Shown one piece after another: positions 1 to 6,784 of a stretch of 9,797 bases of DNA. The notes beneath the pieces were generated by a model. It had not been told where the DNA came from, searched no databases, and saw nothing but the letters and a program-made list of their open reading frames with translations. The stretch is from assembly GCA_014382465.1 (NCBI GenBank), contig JACNJP010000369.1:1-9797 (forward strand). Reading direction: 5' to 3'. The translations under genes were made by a program, and so were the position numbers. The number at the start of each line of letters is the position of its first letter. Within the stretch, counting starts at the first letter, position 1. Source of the DNA: Planctomycetota bacterium (GTDB taxonomy: Bacteria > Planctomycetota > UBA1135).

Positions 1-1
1 G

Positions 2-997
2 GGAGGGGGCCGGCGGCGCGGCGGGGGGGCGGGGGGGGGGGCGGCTGGGCGGGGGGACGTCCTCCCGGAGGGGGGGGAGGACGGGGTGGTGCGGGCGGGG
101 GCGGCGACGGCCGGGGGGGGCATCGCAACGCCGCTGCTGGGGGGGCCGGCGCGGGCGGTGAAGGCCAGGGCCGAGGAGCACCACCTGCCGCTCCACCAGG
201 TCGAGATCATCGACCCGCGGGTGTGGCCCGGGCTCGACCGCTACGCCGTCGAGCTGTTCGAGGTCCTTCGGGACGGCGACCACGACCTCGGCGAGATGCG
301 CAAGCTGGCGTCCCAGCCGGCCTGGTTCGCGCCCTTGATGGTGAGGCTGGGCGAGGCCGACGGCATGGTCGGCGTGCTGCCCTCGAAGGTGCGCAAGACC
401 CTCGAGCCGGTGTTCCGGGTCGTGCCGCTGCAGCCCGGCGTGCGGCGCGTCTGCGGCATGACCATGGTCTTCACCTCCGACGGCGTGCTGTTCCTCGCCG
501 ACACCGCGATCAACATCGAGCCCGACTCGGAGGACCTGGCCGAGATCGCGCTGCTGGCGGCGGCCGAGGTGCGCCGCTACGGCATCGAGCCGGTGGTCGC
601 CCTGCTCAGCTACAGCAGCTTCGGCGGCTCGCGCCACCCGCGCAGCCAGACGGTCCGCAAGGCAGTCGACCTGGTCCGCCAGCGCGCCCCGCGGCTGGTG
701 GTGGACGGCGAGATGCGGGTCGACGTGGCGCTGGACCCGACGGTCCAGGCGCGCCACGCCGAGTGCCGGCTCGGCGGCCGCAAGGCCAACGTGCTGGTGT
801 TCCCGAACCTGGAGGCGGCCAACATCGGCTTCAACCTGCTGCGGCACCTGGCCGACAGGGCGATCGTCGGCCCGGTGATGCTCGGCCTTGCGCGGCCGGC
901 GCAGATGCTGGCGCCGGACGCGGTGGAGTTCGCCGACCTCGTCCACCTGACGGCCATCGCCTGCCTCGAGGCGGCGCCGATGCCAGTGGAGACCTAG
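2..997 (+). CDS. maeB: NADP-dependent malic enzyme, C-terminal phosphotransacetylase-like domain (5' partial)
   Basis: This is the C-terminal phosphate acetyl/butyryl-transferase-like domain that follows the malic enzyme domains in MaeB proteins, which decarboxylate malate to pyruvate with NADP. The frame is open from base 2, so the GTG at 86 is not the real start; the N-terminal malic domains lie outside the window. Visible family motifs are VLPEG/ED near 59-82 (domain start), MVRLGEADGMV near 340-370, FLADTAINIEP near 491-523, LLSYSSFG near 604-627, VDGEM near 701-715 and FPNLEAANIGFNLL near 800-840. The SYSSFG and FLADTAIN wording is closer to MaeB than to stand-alone Pta, but Pta cannot be excluded without the N-terminus. 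In MaeB this domain is thought to be regulatory (acetyl-CoA binding) rather than catalytic. The first ~125 bases are abnormally G-rich and several codons read Gly where the family has Glu, Arg or Ala, which suggests base-calling error. Confidence 0.85.
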   Translation, partial: GGGRRRGGGAGGGAAGRGDVLPEGGEDGVVRAGAATAGGGIATPLLGGPARAVKARAEEHHLPLHQVEIIDPRVWPGLDRYAVELFEVLRDGDHDLGEMRKLASQPAWFAPLMVRLGEADGMVGVLPSKVRKTLEPVFRVVPLQPGVRRVCGMTMVFTSDGVLFLADTAINIEPDSEDLAEIALLAAAEVRRYGIEPVVALLSYSSFGGSRHPRSQTVRKAVDLVRQRAPRLVVDGEMRVDVALDPTVQARHAECRLGGRKANVLVFPNLEAANIGFNLLRHLADRAIVGPVMLGLARPAQMLAPDAVEFADLVHLTAIACLEAAPMPVET

Positions 998-1041
998 CGG
1001 ACGGCGCGGCATGGGGGGCATTCCGCGGCCGCCGCGACGGA

Positions 1042-1073
1042 GCTGCCGGCCTGGAGCGATCCGGGCCGGCGGC
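1042..1073 (+). terminator. GCGA-tetraloop hairpin after maeB
   Basis: Arms GCTGCCGGCCTGGA (1042-1055) and 1060-1073 pair over 14 bp with two G-U wobbles and no mismatch, closed by a GNRA-type GCGA loop at 1056-1059. It starts 44 bases after the maeB stop. There is no U-tract, so if it ends transcription it does so as a GC-only hairpin, or it protects the 3' end of the mRNA. Its function is inferred from structure and position only. Confidence 0.5.
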
Positions 1074-1092
1074 GCACCCGGGAATCGGGGCG

Positions 1093-1118
1093 GGAGCGCG
1101 CTCCTCGGCCGCTAGAGT
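1093..1118 (+). promoter_or_regulatory. candidate operator palindrome and -10-like box
   Basis: A perfect 12-bp palindrome GGAGCGCGCTCC (1093-1104) lies 8 bases before a -10-like TAGAGT (1113-1118), about 60 bases upstream of the ATG at 1179. The palindrome sits where it would overlap or adjoin the -35 position. No good -35 hexamer is visible. Short GC palindromes are common at this base composition, so this is weak. The rest of the 998-1178 gap holds only the hairpin above and a four-codon ATG..TGA mini-frame at 1158-1172. Confidence 0.2.
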
Positions 1119-1178
1119 GCTGCGACGCGGCCGCCGCCCTCCGCGGCGCCCCCCTCGATGAACCAGGGCTGACCCGGA

Positions 1179-2520
1179 ATGAAGGATCGCTGGGACCTCA
1201 TCTTGATCGGGTCCGGGATGGGCGCGCTCACCGTCGCGGCCTTGATGGCCCGGATGCGCGGCAAGCGCGTGCTGGTGCTGGAGCGGCACTTCCGCGCCGG
1301 CGGCTTCACCCACGCCTTCCGGCGCGGCCCCTACCAGTGGGACGTCGGCGTCCACTACATCGGCGAGATGGCGCCCGGCATGGGCTGCCGCCGGCTGATG
1401 GACCTGGTGACCGACGGCGCCGTGGAGTGGACGCCGATGCCCGACCCCTTCGAGCGCTACTCCTACCCCGGCCTGGAGGTGGAGCTTCGCCGCGGCCGCG
1501 ACACCCGCCGCGCCATGCAGGGAGCGGCCGGCTGGTTCATGGAGCGCAGCGGCGGCCGCGGCCTGCGCGGCGCCGGGCGCCTGGTATCCGCGGGGCGGCG
1601 CCGGCGGCATCGCCGCGGCCGCGATCCAGGCGGTGGAGGCCCACGGCGGCGAGCTGCGGCTGAACCGCCAGGTCGAGGAGATCGTCATCGAAGGCGGCCG
1701 CGCGGTCGGCGTGCGGGTCCGGCGCGCCCGCGGCGGCCAGGCCGGCGAGGAGCTCGAGGAGCACCGCGCCGACCTCATCGTCTCCAACGCCGGCGCCGCC
1801 AACACCTGGCTGAGGCTGGTGCCGGCCGCCCACCGGCCGCCGCTGGTGGCCTCGCTCGAAGGCTTCCTCGAAGGCGAGCCGGAGGTCGCCCACGTCAGCG
1901 CCTACGTCGGCTTCCGCCGGGATCCGCGGGAGCTGGGCTTCCGCGGCGAGAACCACTGGCTCTACCGCGGCTTCGACCACGAGGCGACCTGGGCGGCGCG
2001 GGACTCGTGGCTGGCGGCGCGCGCGGCGCCGATGGCCTACCTGTCCTTCCCCTCCCTCAAGGACCCGGACGCCGACGGGCACACCGCCGAGGTTCTCGGC
2101 CTGTGCGGCCAGCGGCCCTTCGCCGGCTGGCGCGGCACGCCGTGGAAGCGGCGCGGCGAGGACTACGAGGAGCTGAAGCACCAGGCGACCGAGGCGCTGC
2201 TGGACCTGGTCGAGGAGCGGCGGCCCGGCTTCCGCGCGGCGGTCGACTTCGTCGAGCTGTCGACGCCGCTGACCACCGAGGACATGACCGGCCACCGCCG
2301 CGGCGTCATCTACGGGCTTCCCGCCACCGCCCCGCGCTTCGACCGGCGCAACGCCGGCTGGGGTTTCCCGCGCACGCCCATCCCGGGGCTCTACCAGACC
2401 GGCGCCGACGCCGGCAGCCTGGGGCTGATGGGCGCGCTGCAAGGCGGCCTCCTGACCCTCAGCCACCTGCCCGGCGGCGTCTCGATGCCGCAGGCCGTGG
2501 CGGCCGCGCGCCGCTCCTAG
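1179..2520 (+). pseudogene. CrtI/retinol saturase-like FAD oxidoreductase, internally deleted and frameshifted
   Basis: The two halves belong to one FAD-dependent amine-oxidase/phytoene-desaturase-type protein (CrtI or all-trans-retinol 13,14-reductase-like), a family acting on carotenoids, retinoids or other polyenes. The 5' half, from ATG 1179, has the dinucleotide-binding motif GSGMGAL (residues 11-17), VLVLERH, GGFTHAF and WDVGVHYIGEM. It stays in family register to about 1550 (AAGWFMERS). Family similarity then resumes in another frame from about 1579 (GAWYPRGGAGGI, then GGELRLNRQVEEIV) to the C-terminal flavin motif GLYQTGADAGSLGLMGALQG and the stop at 2518-2520. The two frames differ by one register. 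Only about 27 codons separate the ELRRGRD and GAWYP segments, where relatives have well over 100, so roughly 80-100 residues look lost. As read it cannot make a full enzyme. It may be a true pseudogene or an assembly collapse in the extremely GC-rich stretch 1541-1580. The 5' frame stays open to about 5018 by chance. Confidence 0.75.
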
Positions 2521-2559
2521 CCGCCCGCCGCCACGGCGGCCGGCGGCTACCATGCGGCC

Positions 2560-3270
2560 ATGCTCACGGGATCGCCTCTCCGCCTCCTCGGCGCCCTTCT
2601 GGCGGCGTCGCTCCTGGCCGGCGGCGGCTGCGCGGACCGGGACGACGGCGCCGGCCCCGCGCCAGGAGGACTCCTCGCCCTCGAGGTCGGCGGCGGCCGC
2701 GTGGAGTACCTCATGGCCGGGATCGACCCCGATTCACCCGCCAACTACGGAGTCCTCCTGCTGCACGGCGCCGCCTTCTCCGCCGCCACCTGGCAGGAGC
2801 TCGGCACGATCTCGCTCCTCGCCGACGCGGGCTTTGGCGTCGCCGCGGTCAACCTGCCTGGGAAGGAGGGCTCGGCGCCGACCGGGCTGGCGCCGGAGGT
2901 CTTCCTCGAGGACCTGATCCTCGCCCTCGGCTGGGAAGAGGTGACGGTCGTCTCGCCGTCGGCGAGCGGCCGCTACGCGCTCCCCCTGGCCGCCAAGCGC
3001 CCTGGCCGGGTCCGCGGCCTGGTGGCGGTCGCGCCGGTGGGCATTCCGCAGTGGCTCGACGCCCTCCGGGACAGCCCGGTGCCGGTGCTGACCGTGTGGA
3101 GCCAGGACGACCGGGTCGTGCCGTCGTCCCACGGCGACGACCTGGCGCTGGCGGTGCGGAAGGCCCGGCAGCTGACCTTCGCCGGCGACGTCCATCCGGT
3201 CTATCTGGAGCACACCGAGGAGTTCCACCTCGAGCTGCTCGACTTCCTGGCCGAGATCGAGGCCCGCTGA
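2560..3270 (+). CDS. ABHD14-like alpha/beta hydrolase, probably exported
   Basis: A 236-residue serine hydrolase of the alpha/beta fold, closest in wording to the ABHD14A/B (CIB) group. Visible are the oxyanion-hole strand VLLLHGAAF (65-73), TWQELGT (77-83), the ABHD14-type nucleophile elbow VSPSASGRY with Ser134, VAPVGI (157-162), the acid at Asp184 or its neighbour Asp183 in SQDDRVVP, and His212 in DVHPVYLE. The triad is therefore complete. Residues 1-23 form a hydrophobic signal ending at Cys24, but GGG before the Cys is a poor lipobox, so the protein could be a lipoprotein or simply secreted. Human ABHD14B is cytosolic and has been reported to remove acetyl groups from lysine; that activity should not be assumed here. 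The gene starts 39 bases after the broken FAD gene with no clear Shine-Dalgarno, and is followed 27 bases later by the next gene. The substrate is unknown. Confidence 0.8.
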   Translation: MLTGSPLRLLGALLAASLLAGGGCADRDDGAGPAPGGLLALEVGGGRVEYLMAGIDPDSPANYGVLLLHGAAFSAATWQELGTISLLADAGFGVAAVNLPGKEGSAPTGLAPEVFLEDLILALGWEEVTVVSPSASGRYALPLAAKRPGRVRGLVAVAPVGIPQWLDALRDSPVPVLTVWSQDDRVVPSSHGDDLALAVRKARQLTFAGDVHPVYLEHTEEFHLELLDFLAEIEAR

Positions 3271-3297
3271 GCGCCGCAGCGTCACAATTCCGGCCTG

Positions 3298-5031
3298 ATG
3301 CCGCGCAGCTTCGTCCTCTGGCTCCCGCCCGAATCGCACCCCGACCAGCTGCAGGAGGCCGAGCTCCAGTTCGCCGCCGGCCGCGAGCTCGAGCTCAAGC
3401 CGGCCGAGATCGCCGCGGCGCGCATCACGCGCTACAGCTTCGACGCCCGCAAGCGCCACATGATGTGGCGCGTGGCGGTCGACGCCTGGCTGGTGGGCGA
3501 GGAGCCGCCGGCGCCGGTGGCGACCACGCCGCGGCCGATCGCGCCCCCGCCGCAAGGCGCGCGCCGGGTGGTGGTCATCGGCGCCGGCCCGGCCGGCATG
3601 TTCTGCGCCCTCGAGCTGCTGCGCGGCGGCTGCGCCGTCACCCTGCTCGAGCGCGGCAAGCAGGTCCAGGAGCGGCGGCGCGACATCGCCGCCCTGAACC
3701 ACGGCGAGCCGGCCGACCCCGACAGCAACTACTGCTTCGGCGAAGGCGGCGCCGGCACCTACTCCGACGGCAAGCTCTACGCCCGGAGCGGGCGGCCCGA
3801 GGAGGTGCGCGCGGTGCTCAAGGAGCTGGTGGCGCACGGCGCGCCGGAGTCGATCCTGACCAGCTGGCGGCCGCACATCGGCAGCAACCGGCTGCCGAAG
3901 GTGGTCGAGGCGCTGCGCGAGAGCCTGATCGCCGGCGGCGCCGAGCTGCGCTTCGGCGCCCGCGTCGAGGAGATCCTGACCCAGGGCGCCCCGGCGCGGG
4001 TGCGCGGCGTGCGGCTCGCCGGCGGCGAGGAGATCGCCGCCGACGCCGTGGTGCTGGCGGCCGGGCACTCGGCGCTGGATTCGGTGCGCATGGCCGAGGC
4101 CGCCGGCGCCACCCTCGAGGCCAAGGGCTTCGCGCTGGGGGTGCGCGTCGAGCATCCGCAAGCCTGGCTCGACCGGCAGCAGTACCACGGCGTCCAGGCT
4201 CACTCCAGCCTGCCGGCCGCCTTCTACGAGCTGACCGCCCAGGTCCACGAGCGCGGGGTGTACTCCTTCTGCATGTGTCCCGGCGGCTGGATCGTTCCCA
4301 GCCAGACCGACCCGGCGACTCTGGTGGTGAACGGGATGAGCCTGGCCAAGCGCGACTCGCCCTTCGCCAACAGCGGCCTGGTGGTCGGGGTGGAGCCCAA
4401 GGACTGGTGCGGCAAGCGCGGCTGGCGCTGGGGCTGGCCCGAGCTGCTGAAGAAGGCCGCCGCCCTTTCGGCGCACCCGATGCTGCACCAGGTGGTGGTG
4501 GATCCGCGCGGCGGCGCGCCGATCGAGGTCGCCGAGGGGCGGCTCCCGGTGCACCCGGCGATCGATCCCTGCTTCGGCGTGCGCCTGCAGCTGGCGCTGG
4601 AGACGTTGGCCGCGGCGGCCGGCGGCGGCGGCAACCGCGCCCCCGCCCAGCGCTGCTCCGACTACGTCGGGGACCTCGGGGCCGCCTCGCCGCCGCTCGA
4701 GAGCAGCTACCTGCCCGGGCTCGAAGCCGCCGACTTCCGGCAGATCCTGCCCAAGGGCCTGGCGATCCGGCTGCGCGAAGCCCTGGTGGAGTTCGACACC
4801 CACCTGCCCGGCTTCGCCGGCGAGCAGGGCCAGCTGATCGGCGTCGAGACCCGCACGAGCTCGCCGGTCCGCGTCGTGCGCGACGAATCCACCCTCCAGA
4901 GCCCGACCCTCCCCGGCCTCTACCCCTGCGGCGAAGGCGCCGGATACGCCGGCGGCATCGTCTCGGCAGCGTTGGATGGTGTCAGGCTCGGACGAATAGT
5001 CTCCGGGGCGGTCCCTGAGCTCCATGGATGA
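3298..5031 (+). CDS. FAD-dependent dehydrogenase of the COG2509 type
   Basis: A 577-residue flavoprotein of the uncharacterised 'FAD-dependent dehydrogenase' group (COG2509). Residues 1-66 form the small N-terminal domain usual in this group, ending in ITRYSFDARKRHMMWRVAVD. A linker rich in Pro follows, then the FAD-binding Rossmann motif GAGPAG (95-100) with the acidic partner Glu118 in LLERG. The hallmark FGEGGAGTYSDGKLY lies at 147-161, and the C-terminal flavin motif YPCGEGAGYAGGI near 543-555. It is slightly longer than most relatives (about 520-550). No signal peptide or membrane segment is visible, so it is probably cytosolic. The physiological substrate is not known for the family. 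The start ATG lacks an upstream Shine-Dalgarno, and a CACAAT -10-like box at 3283-3288 would give a nearly leaderless transcript. The stop overlaps the next gene by 8 bases. Confidence 0.88.
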   Translation: MPRSFVLWLPPESHPDQLQEAELQFAAGRELELKPAEIAAARITRYSFDARKRHMMWRVAVDAWLVGEEPPAPVATTPRPIAPPPQGARRVVVIGAGPAGMFCALELLRGGCAVTLLERGKQVQERRRDIAALNHGEPADPDSNYCFGEGGAGTYSDGKLYARSGRPEEVRAVLKELVAHGAPESILTSWRPHIGSNRLPKVVEALRESLIAGGAELRFGARVEEILTQGAPARVRGVRLAGGEEIAADAVVLAAGHSALDSVRMAEAAGATLEAKGFALGVRVEHPQAWLDRQQYHGVQAHSSLPAAFYELTAQVHERGVYSFCMCPGGWIVPSQTDPATLVVNGMSLAKRDSPFANSGLVVGVEPKDWCGKRGWRWGWPELLKKAAALSAHPMLHQVVVDPRGGAPIEVAEGRLPVHPAIDPCFGVRLQLALETLAAAAGGGGNRAPAQRCSDYVGDLGAASPPLESSYLPGLEAADFRQILPKGLAIRLREALVEFDTHLPGFAGEQGQLIGVETRTSSPVRVVRDESTLQSPTLPGLYPCGEGAGYAGGIVSAALDGVRLGRIVSGAVPELHG

Positions 5032-5632
5032 CCCGGACACCGGCTTCGCCCCGATCGCTGGGCCGGACGCCCGGGTGCTGTTGCTCGGCTCGATGCCGAG
5101 CCAGGCCTCGCTCGCCGCTGGGCAGTACTACGGCCACCCGCGAAATGCCTTCTGGTGGATCATGGGCCGGCTCTTCGGCGCCGGCCCCGACCTGCCCTAC
5201 CCGGAGCGTTGCTCGATCCTGACGGACCACGGCCTGGCCGTGTGGGATTCGCTCCGCTCCTGCTCGCGGCCGGGCAGCCTGGACAGCGCCATCGTCCGGA
5301 CCAGCGAGGTCGCCAACGACTTCCGCGGCTTCTTCTCGGCCCACCCGGGCATCGAACGGATCGGCTTCAACGGCCGCAAGGCCGAGCAGGCCTTCCTGCG
5401 CCACAGCCGCGGCGACCTCTCGGTCCTGGCGGAATCTCCGGAGCTGGTGCTCCTTCCGTCCACCAGCCCGGCGATGGCAGGGATGTCCAGGGAGCAGAAG
5501 CTGGGGCGATGGCGGGAGGCCTTGAATCCGGCCCACTTCGGTGGCCCTGGGTTTCCGGAAGTCCTTGATAGGGAAGGGCAAAGGACGGGTCATGGCGACC
5601 CGGTCCGGCTCGAGCCCGAGTCCAGGTCCTAA
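5024..5632 (+). CDS. hypoxanthine-DNA (deoxyinosine) glycosylase, UDG superfamily family 6
   Basis: A small DNA-repair glycosylase that removes deaminated adenine (hypoxanthine) from DNA by base excision. It opens with the family signature: VLLLGSMPSQASL (18-30), then QYYGHPRNAFW (34-44), with Asn41 matching the motif-1 Asn reported as important in family 6. SCSRPGSLDSAI (79-90), NDF (98-100), FNGRKAE (115-121) and the motif-2 loop LPSTSPAMAG (144-153) followed by SREQKLGRWREAL also match. Family similarity ends near residue 168. The remaining ~34 residues are encoded by a dispersed palindromic repeat (5519-5549) and the sequence after it, so this tail is probably an acquired, unstructured extension. 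The ATG at 5024 overlaps the preceding dehydrogenase stop (5029-5031), which suggests translational coupling. It converges with the minus-strand TPR gene. Confidence 0.9.
   Translation: MDDPDTGFAPIAGPDARVLLLGSMPSQASLAAGQYYGHPRNAFWWIMGRLFGAGPDLPYPERCSILTDHGLAVWDSLRSCSRPGSLDSAIVRTSEVANDFRGFFSAHPGIERIGFNGRKAEQAFLRHSRGDLSVLAESPELVLLPSTSPAMAGMSREQKLGRWREALNPAHFGGPGFPEVLDREGQRTGHGDPVRLEPESRS
5519..5549 (+). repeat. palindromic UUCG element, copy 1
   Basis: About 31 bases inside the 3' tail of the glycosylase gene. The core GGCCCAC (5530-5536), loop TTCG (5537-5540) and GTGGCCC (5541-5547) fold into a 7-bp stem with one C-C mismatch. The reverse complement matches copy 3 (5703-5733) at 27 of 31 positions by eye. 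It encodes NPAHFGGPG just beyond the end of family similarity. Confidence 0.6.
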
Positions 5633-5634
5633 TT

Positions 5635-5667
5635 CCAGGCTGGCCAAGCACTTGGCCTCTTGCCTGG
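5635..5667 (+). terminator. long hairpin between convergent genes
   Basis: Outer arms CCAGGC (5635-5640) and GCCTGG (5662-5667) flank inner arms GGCCAAG (5642-5648) and CTTGGCC (5651-5657), with a one-base and a four-base bulge. This gives about 13 paired bases just after the glycosylase stop (5630-5632). There is no strong U-run. It is placed to act as a bidirectional terminator for the two convergent genes; that role is inferred. Confidence 0.45.
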
Positions 5668-5694
5668 GGCCACTGAAGGGGGCCAGATTCCGGC
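5665..5694 (-). repeat. palindromic element, copy 2 (most diverged)
   Basis: It shares about 23 of 31 positions with copy 3 and lies in the same orientation, starting 38 bases before it. The core GGGCCAC (5667-5673), TGAA (5674-5677) and GGGGGCC (5678-5684) still pairs at five of seven positions. It lies between the convergent genes. Confidence 0.5.
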
Positions 5695-5701
5695 TGGTGG
5701 A

Positions 5702-6784
5702 TCAGGGCCAGCGAACCGGGCCGGATTCCAGGCGGTCCATCCACAGACGATGGTAGTACCACTTCTCCGGAGCCAGCGCCTCCGCCTCCGCCCAAGCCGC
5801 CAGAGCCTCCTCGCTGCGGCCGCGGGCGGCCAGCGCGTCGCCCAGGTTCGACCAGGCGACGTCCTCGCCGGGGTCGAGCTCGGTGGCGCGGCGGTAGCGC
5901 TCGGCCGCCTCCTCGGTCCGGCCGAGGGTCTCGAGCAGGATGCCGAAGTCGTTGTGCAGGTTGGCGAGCTCGGGCGCCAGCGACAGGGCGCGGCGGAAGG
6001 CTTCCTCCGAACGCTGGAGATCGCCAGCGTTCAGGGTCGACCAGGCGAGGTTCGCCCAGGCGGCGAAGTCGTCGGGACGGCGCTCGACAAGCAGCTCGTA
6101 GGCGACCGTCAGCCGGTCCTGATCGGCGGGCCAGCGCGAGGGGTTCAGCTCCAGGGCGGCGCTCCACAAGGCGCCGGCGGCGGAGTACGGGCCTTGCGAA
6201 TCCGACGCCTCCTCCTCCCGCGCCGACCGCAAGGCCCGCGCCAGACGCGCCCGCGCTTCGGCGAATTTCGCCGACGGGGTCTCCGCCGCCGGTCCGATGC
6301 CGCCGGTCTCCGTCCACCAGGTCCACCAGCGGGCCTGCGCCTGGGTCTGCTCGCGGTAGCCGCGGTTGGGGTCGTAGCCGAGGTCCTCGCCGGTCATCTG
6401 CCGCAGATGGTAGATGGCGTCCATCGTCACGTAGGTGCGGTGGTCGCGGTGCAGGTTGCGGATCAGCGCCGCGGCGCCCGACCGCTCGCCCCGCTCCCAC
6501 AGGGCCCGCGCGGCGGCGTTGCGGGTCAGCGGGTCGGCGTCCCCGAGCCAGCGGTAGAGGGTGGCGCGCCCCAGGTCGCTGGAGTCGTCGCCCAGCGACA
6601 GGAGCGCGGAATAGCGCGACTCTGGTGCCTGGTCCTCGAGGCTCTGCGGGCGGACCGGGGCGCCGGTGACCTGGGCGCAGGACGCAGCCAGCAGCGCCGC
6701 GCCGGCGAGAAGACTACTCCACGGTGAAATGTTCGTGACCCTCCTCCTCGAGCGCCTTGAGGCGCTGGTAGATCGCCTGGGCAT
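5702..6784 (-). CDS. HEAT/TPR-repeat lipoprotein
   Basis: A likely exported scaffold or binding protein. After a signal segment (SPWSSLLAGAALLAASC; Cys is a plausible lipidation site) comes a HEAT-like helical region of about 110 residues. It contains LYRWLGDADPLTRNAAARAL and ends in the motif TGEDLGYDPN followed by RWWTWW, as seen in HEAT proteins of planctomycetes and relatives. After a charged linker, three TPR units fill roughly the last 120 residues (DDFAAWANLAWSTLNAGDL, NDFGILLETLGRTEEAAERY, AWSNLGDALAARGRSEEAL). The start is uncertain. The coordinates use the ATG at 6784, which gives a long Arg-rich leader. An ATT at 6730 with an excellent Shine-Dalgarno (6739-6748) would give a much better signal peptide. 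A TTG at 6811 is also in frame. Either way the gene overlaps the 3' end of the cytochrome-like gene. The stop codon (5702-5704) lies inside a palindromic repeat. Partner proteins are unknown. Confidence 0.8.
   Translation of the reverse strand: MPRRSTSASRRSRRRVTNISPWSSLLAGAALLAASCAQVTGAPVRPQSLEDQAPESRYSALLSLGDDSSDLGRATLYRWLGDADPLTRNAAARALWERGERSGAAALIRNLHRDHRTYVTMDAIYHLRQMTGEDLGYDPNRGYREQTQAQARWWTWWTETGGIGPAAETPSAKFAEARARLARALRSAREEEASDSQGPYSAAGALWSAALELNPSRWPADQDRLTVAYELLVERRPDDFAAWANLAWSTLNAGDLQRSEEAFRRALSLAPELANLHNDFGILLETLGRTEEAAERYRRATELDPGEDVAWSNLGDALAARGRSEEALAAWAEAEALAPEKWYYHRLWMDRLESGPVRWP
5703..5733 (-). repeat. palindromic UUCG element, copy 3
   Basis: On the minus strand the core reads GGCCCGG, loop TTCG, CTGGCCC (5722-5705). 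It is the same fold as copy 1, but the loop-closing C-G has become G-C and the next pair, A-T, has become G-U. It encodes the last nine or ten codons of the TPR lipoprotein (ending in SGPVRWP) and overlaps its stop codon. Confidence 0.6.

Noticed and set aside
86..997. GTG at 86 as a genuine start of a stand-alone phosphotransacetylase-like gene
   Set aside because: The frame is open to the window edge, and family motifs (VLPEG/ED) begin upstream of the GTG.
1158..1172. Four-codon mini-frame before the FAD oxidoreductase as a leader peptide
   Set aside because: Too short, with no attenuator-like structure and no visible conservation; chance is likely.
2527..2540. GCCGCC/GGCGGC hairpin just before the hydrolase gene
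   Set aside because: Only a 5-6 bp stem with a minimal loop in very GC-rich sequence; such stems occur often by chance here.
1179..5018. A plus-strand open frame of 1279 codons that continues past the FAD oxidoreductase break
   Set aside because: After about 1560 it is an Arg/Gly/Pro/Ala-rich out-of-frame reading of three genes with recognisable families; it is open only because stops are rare at this GC content.
2734..5040. A long minus-strand open frame (768 codons) antisense to the hydrolase and dehydrogenase
   Set aside because: Its composition is typical of a GC-rich antisense shadow, and the sense frames carry clear family motifs.
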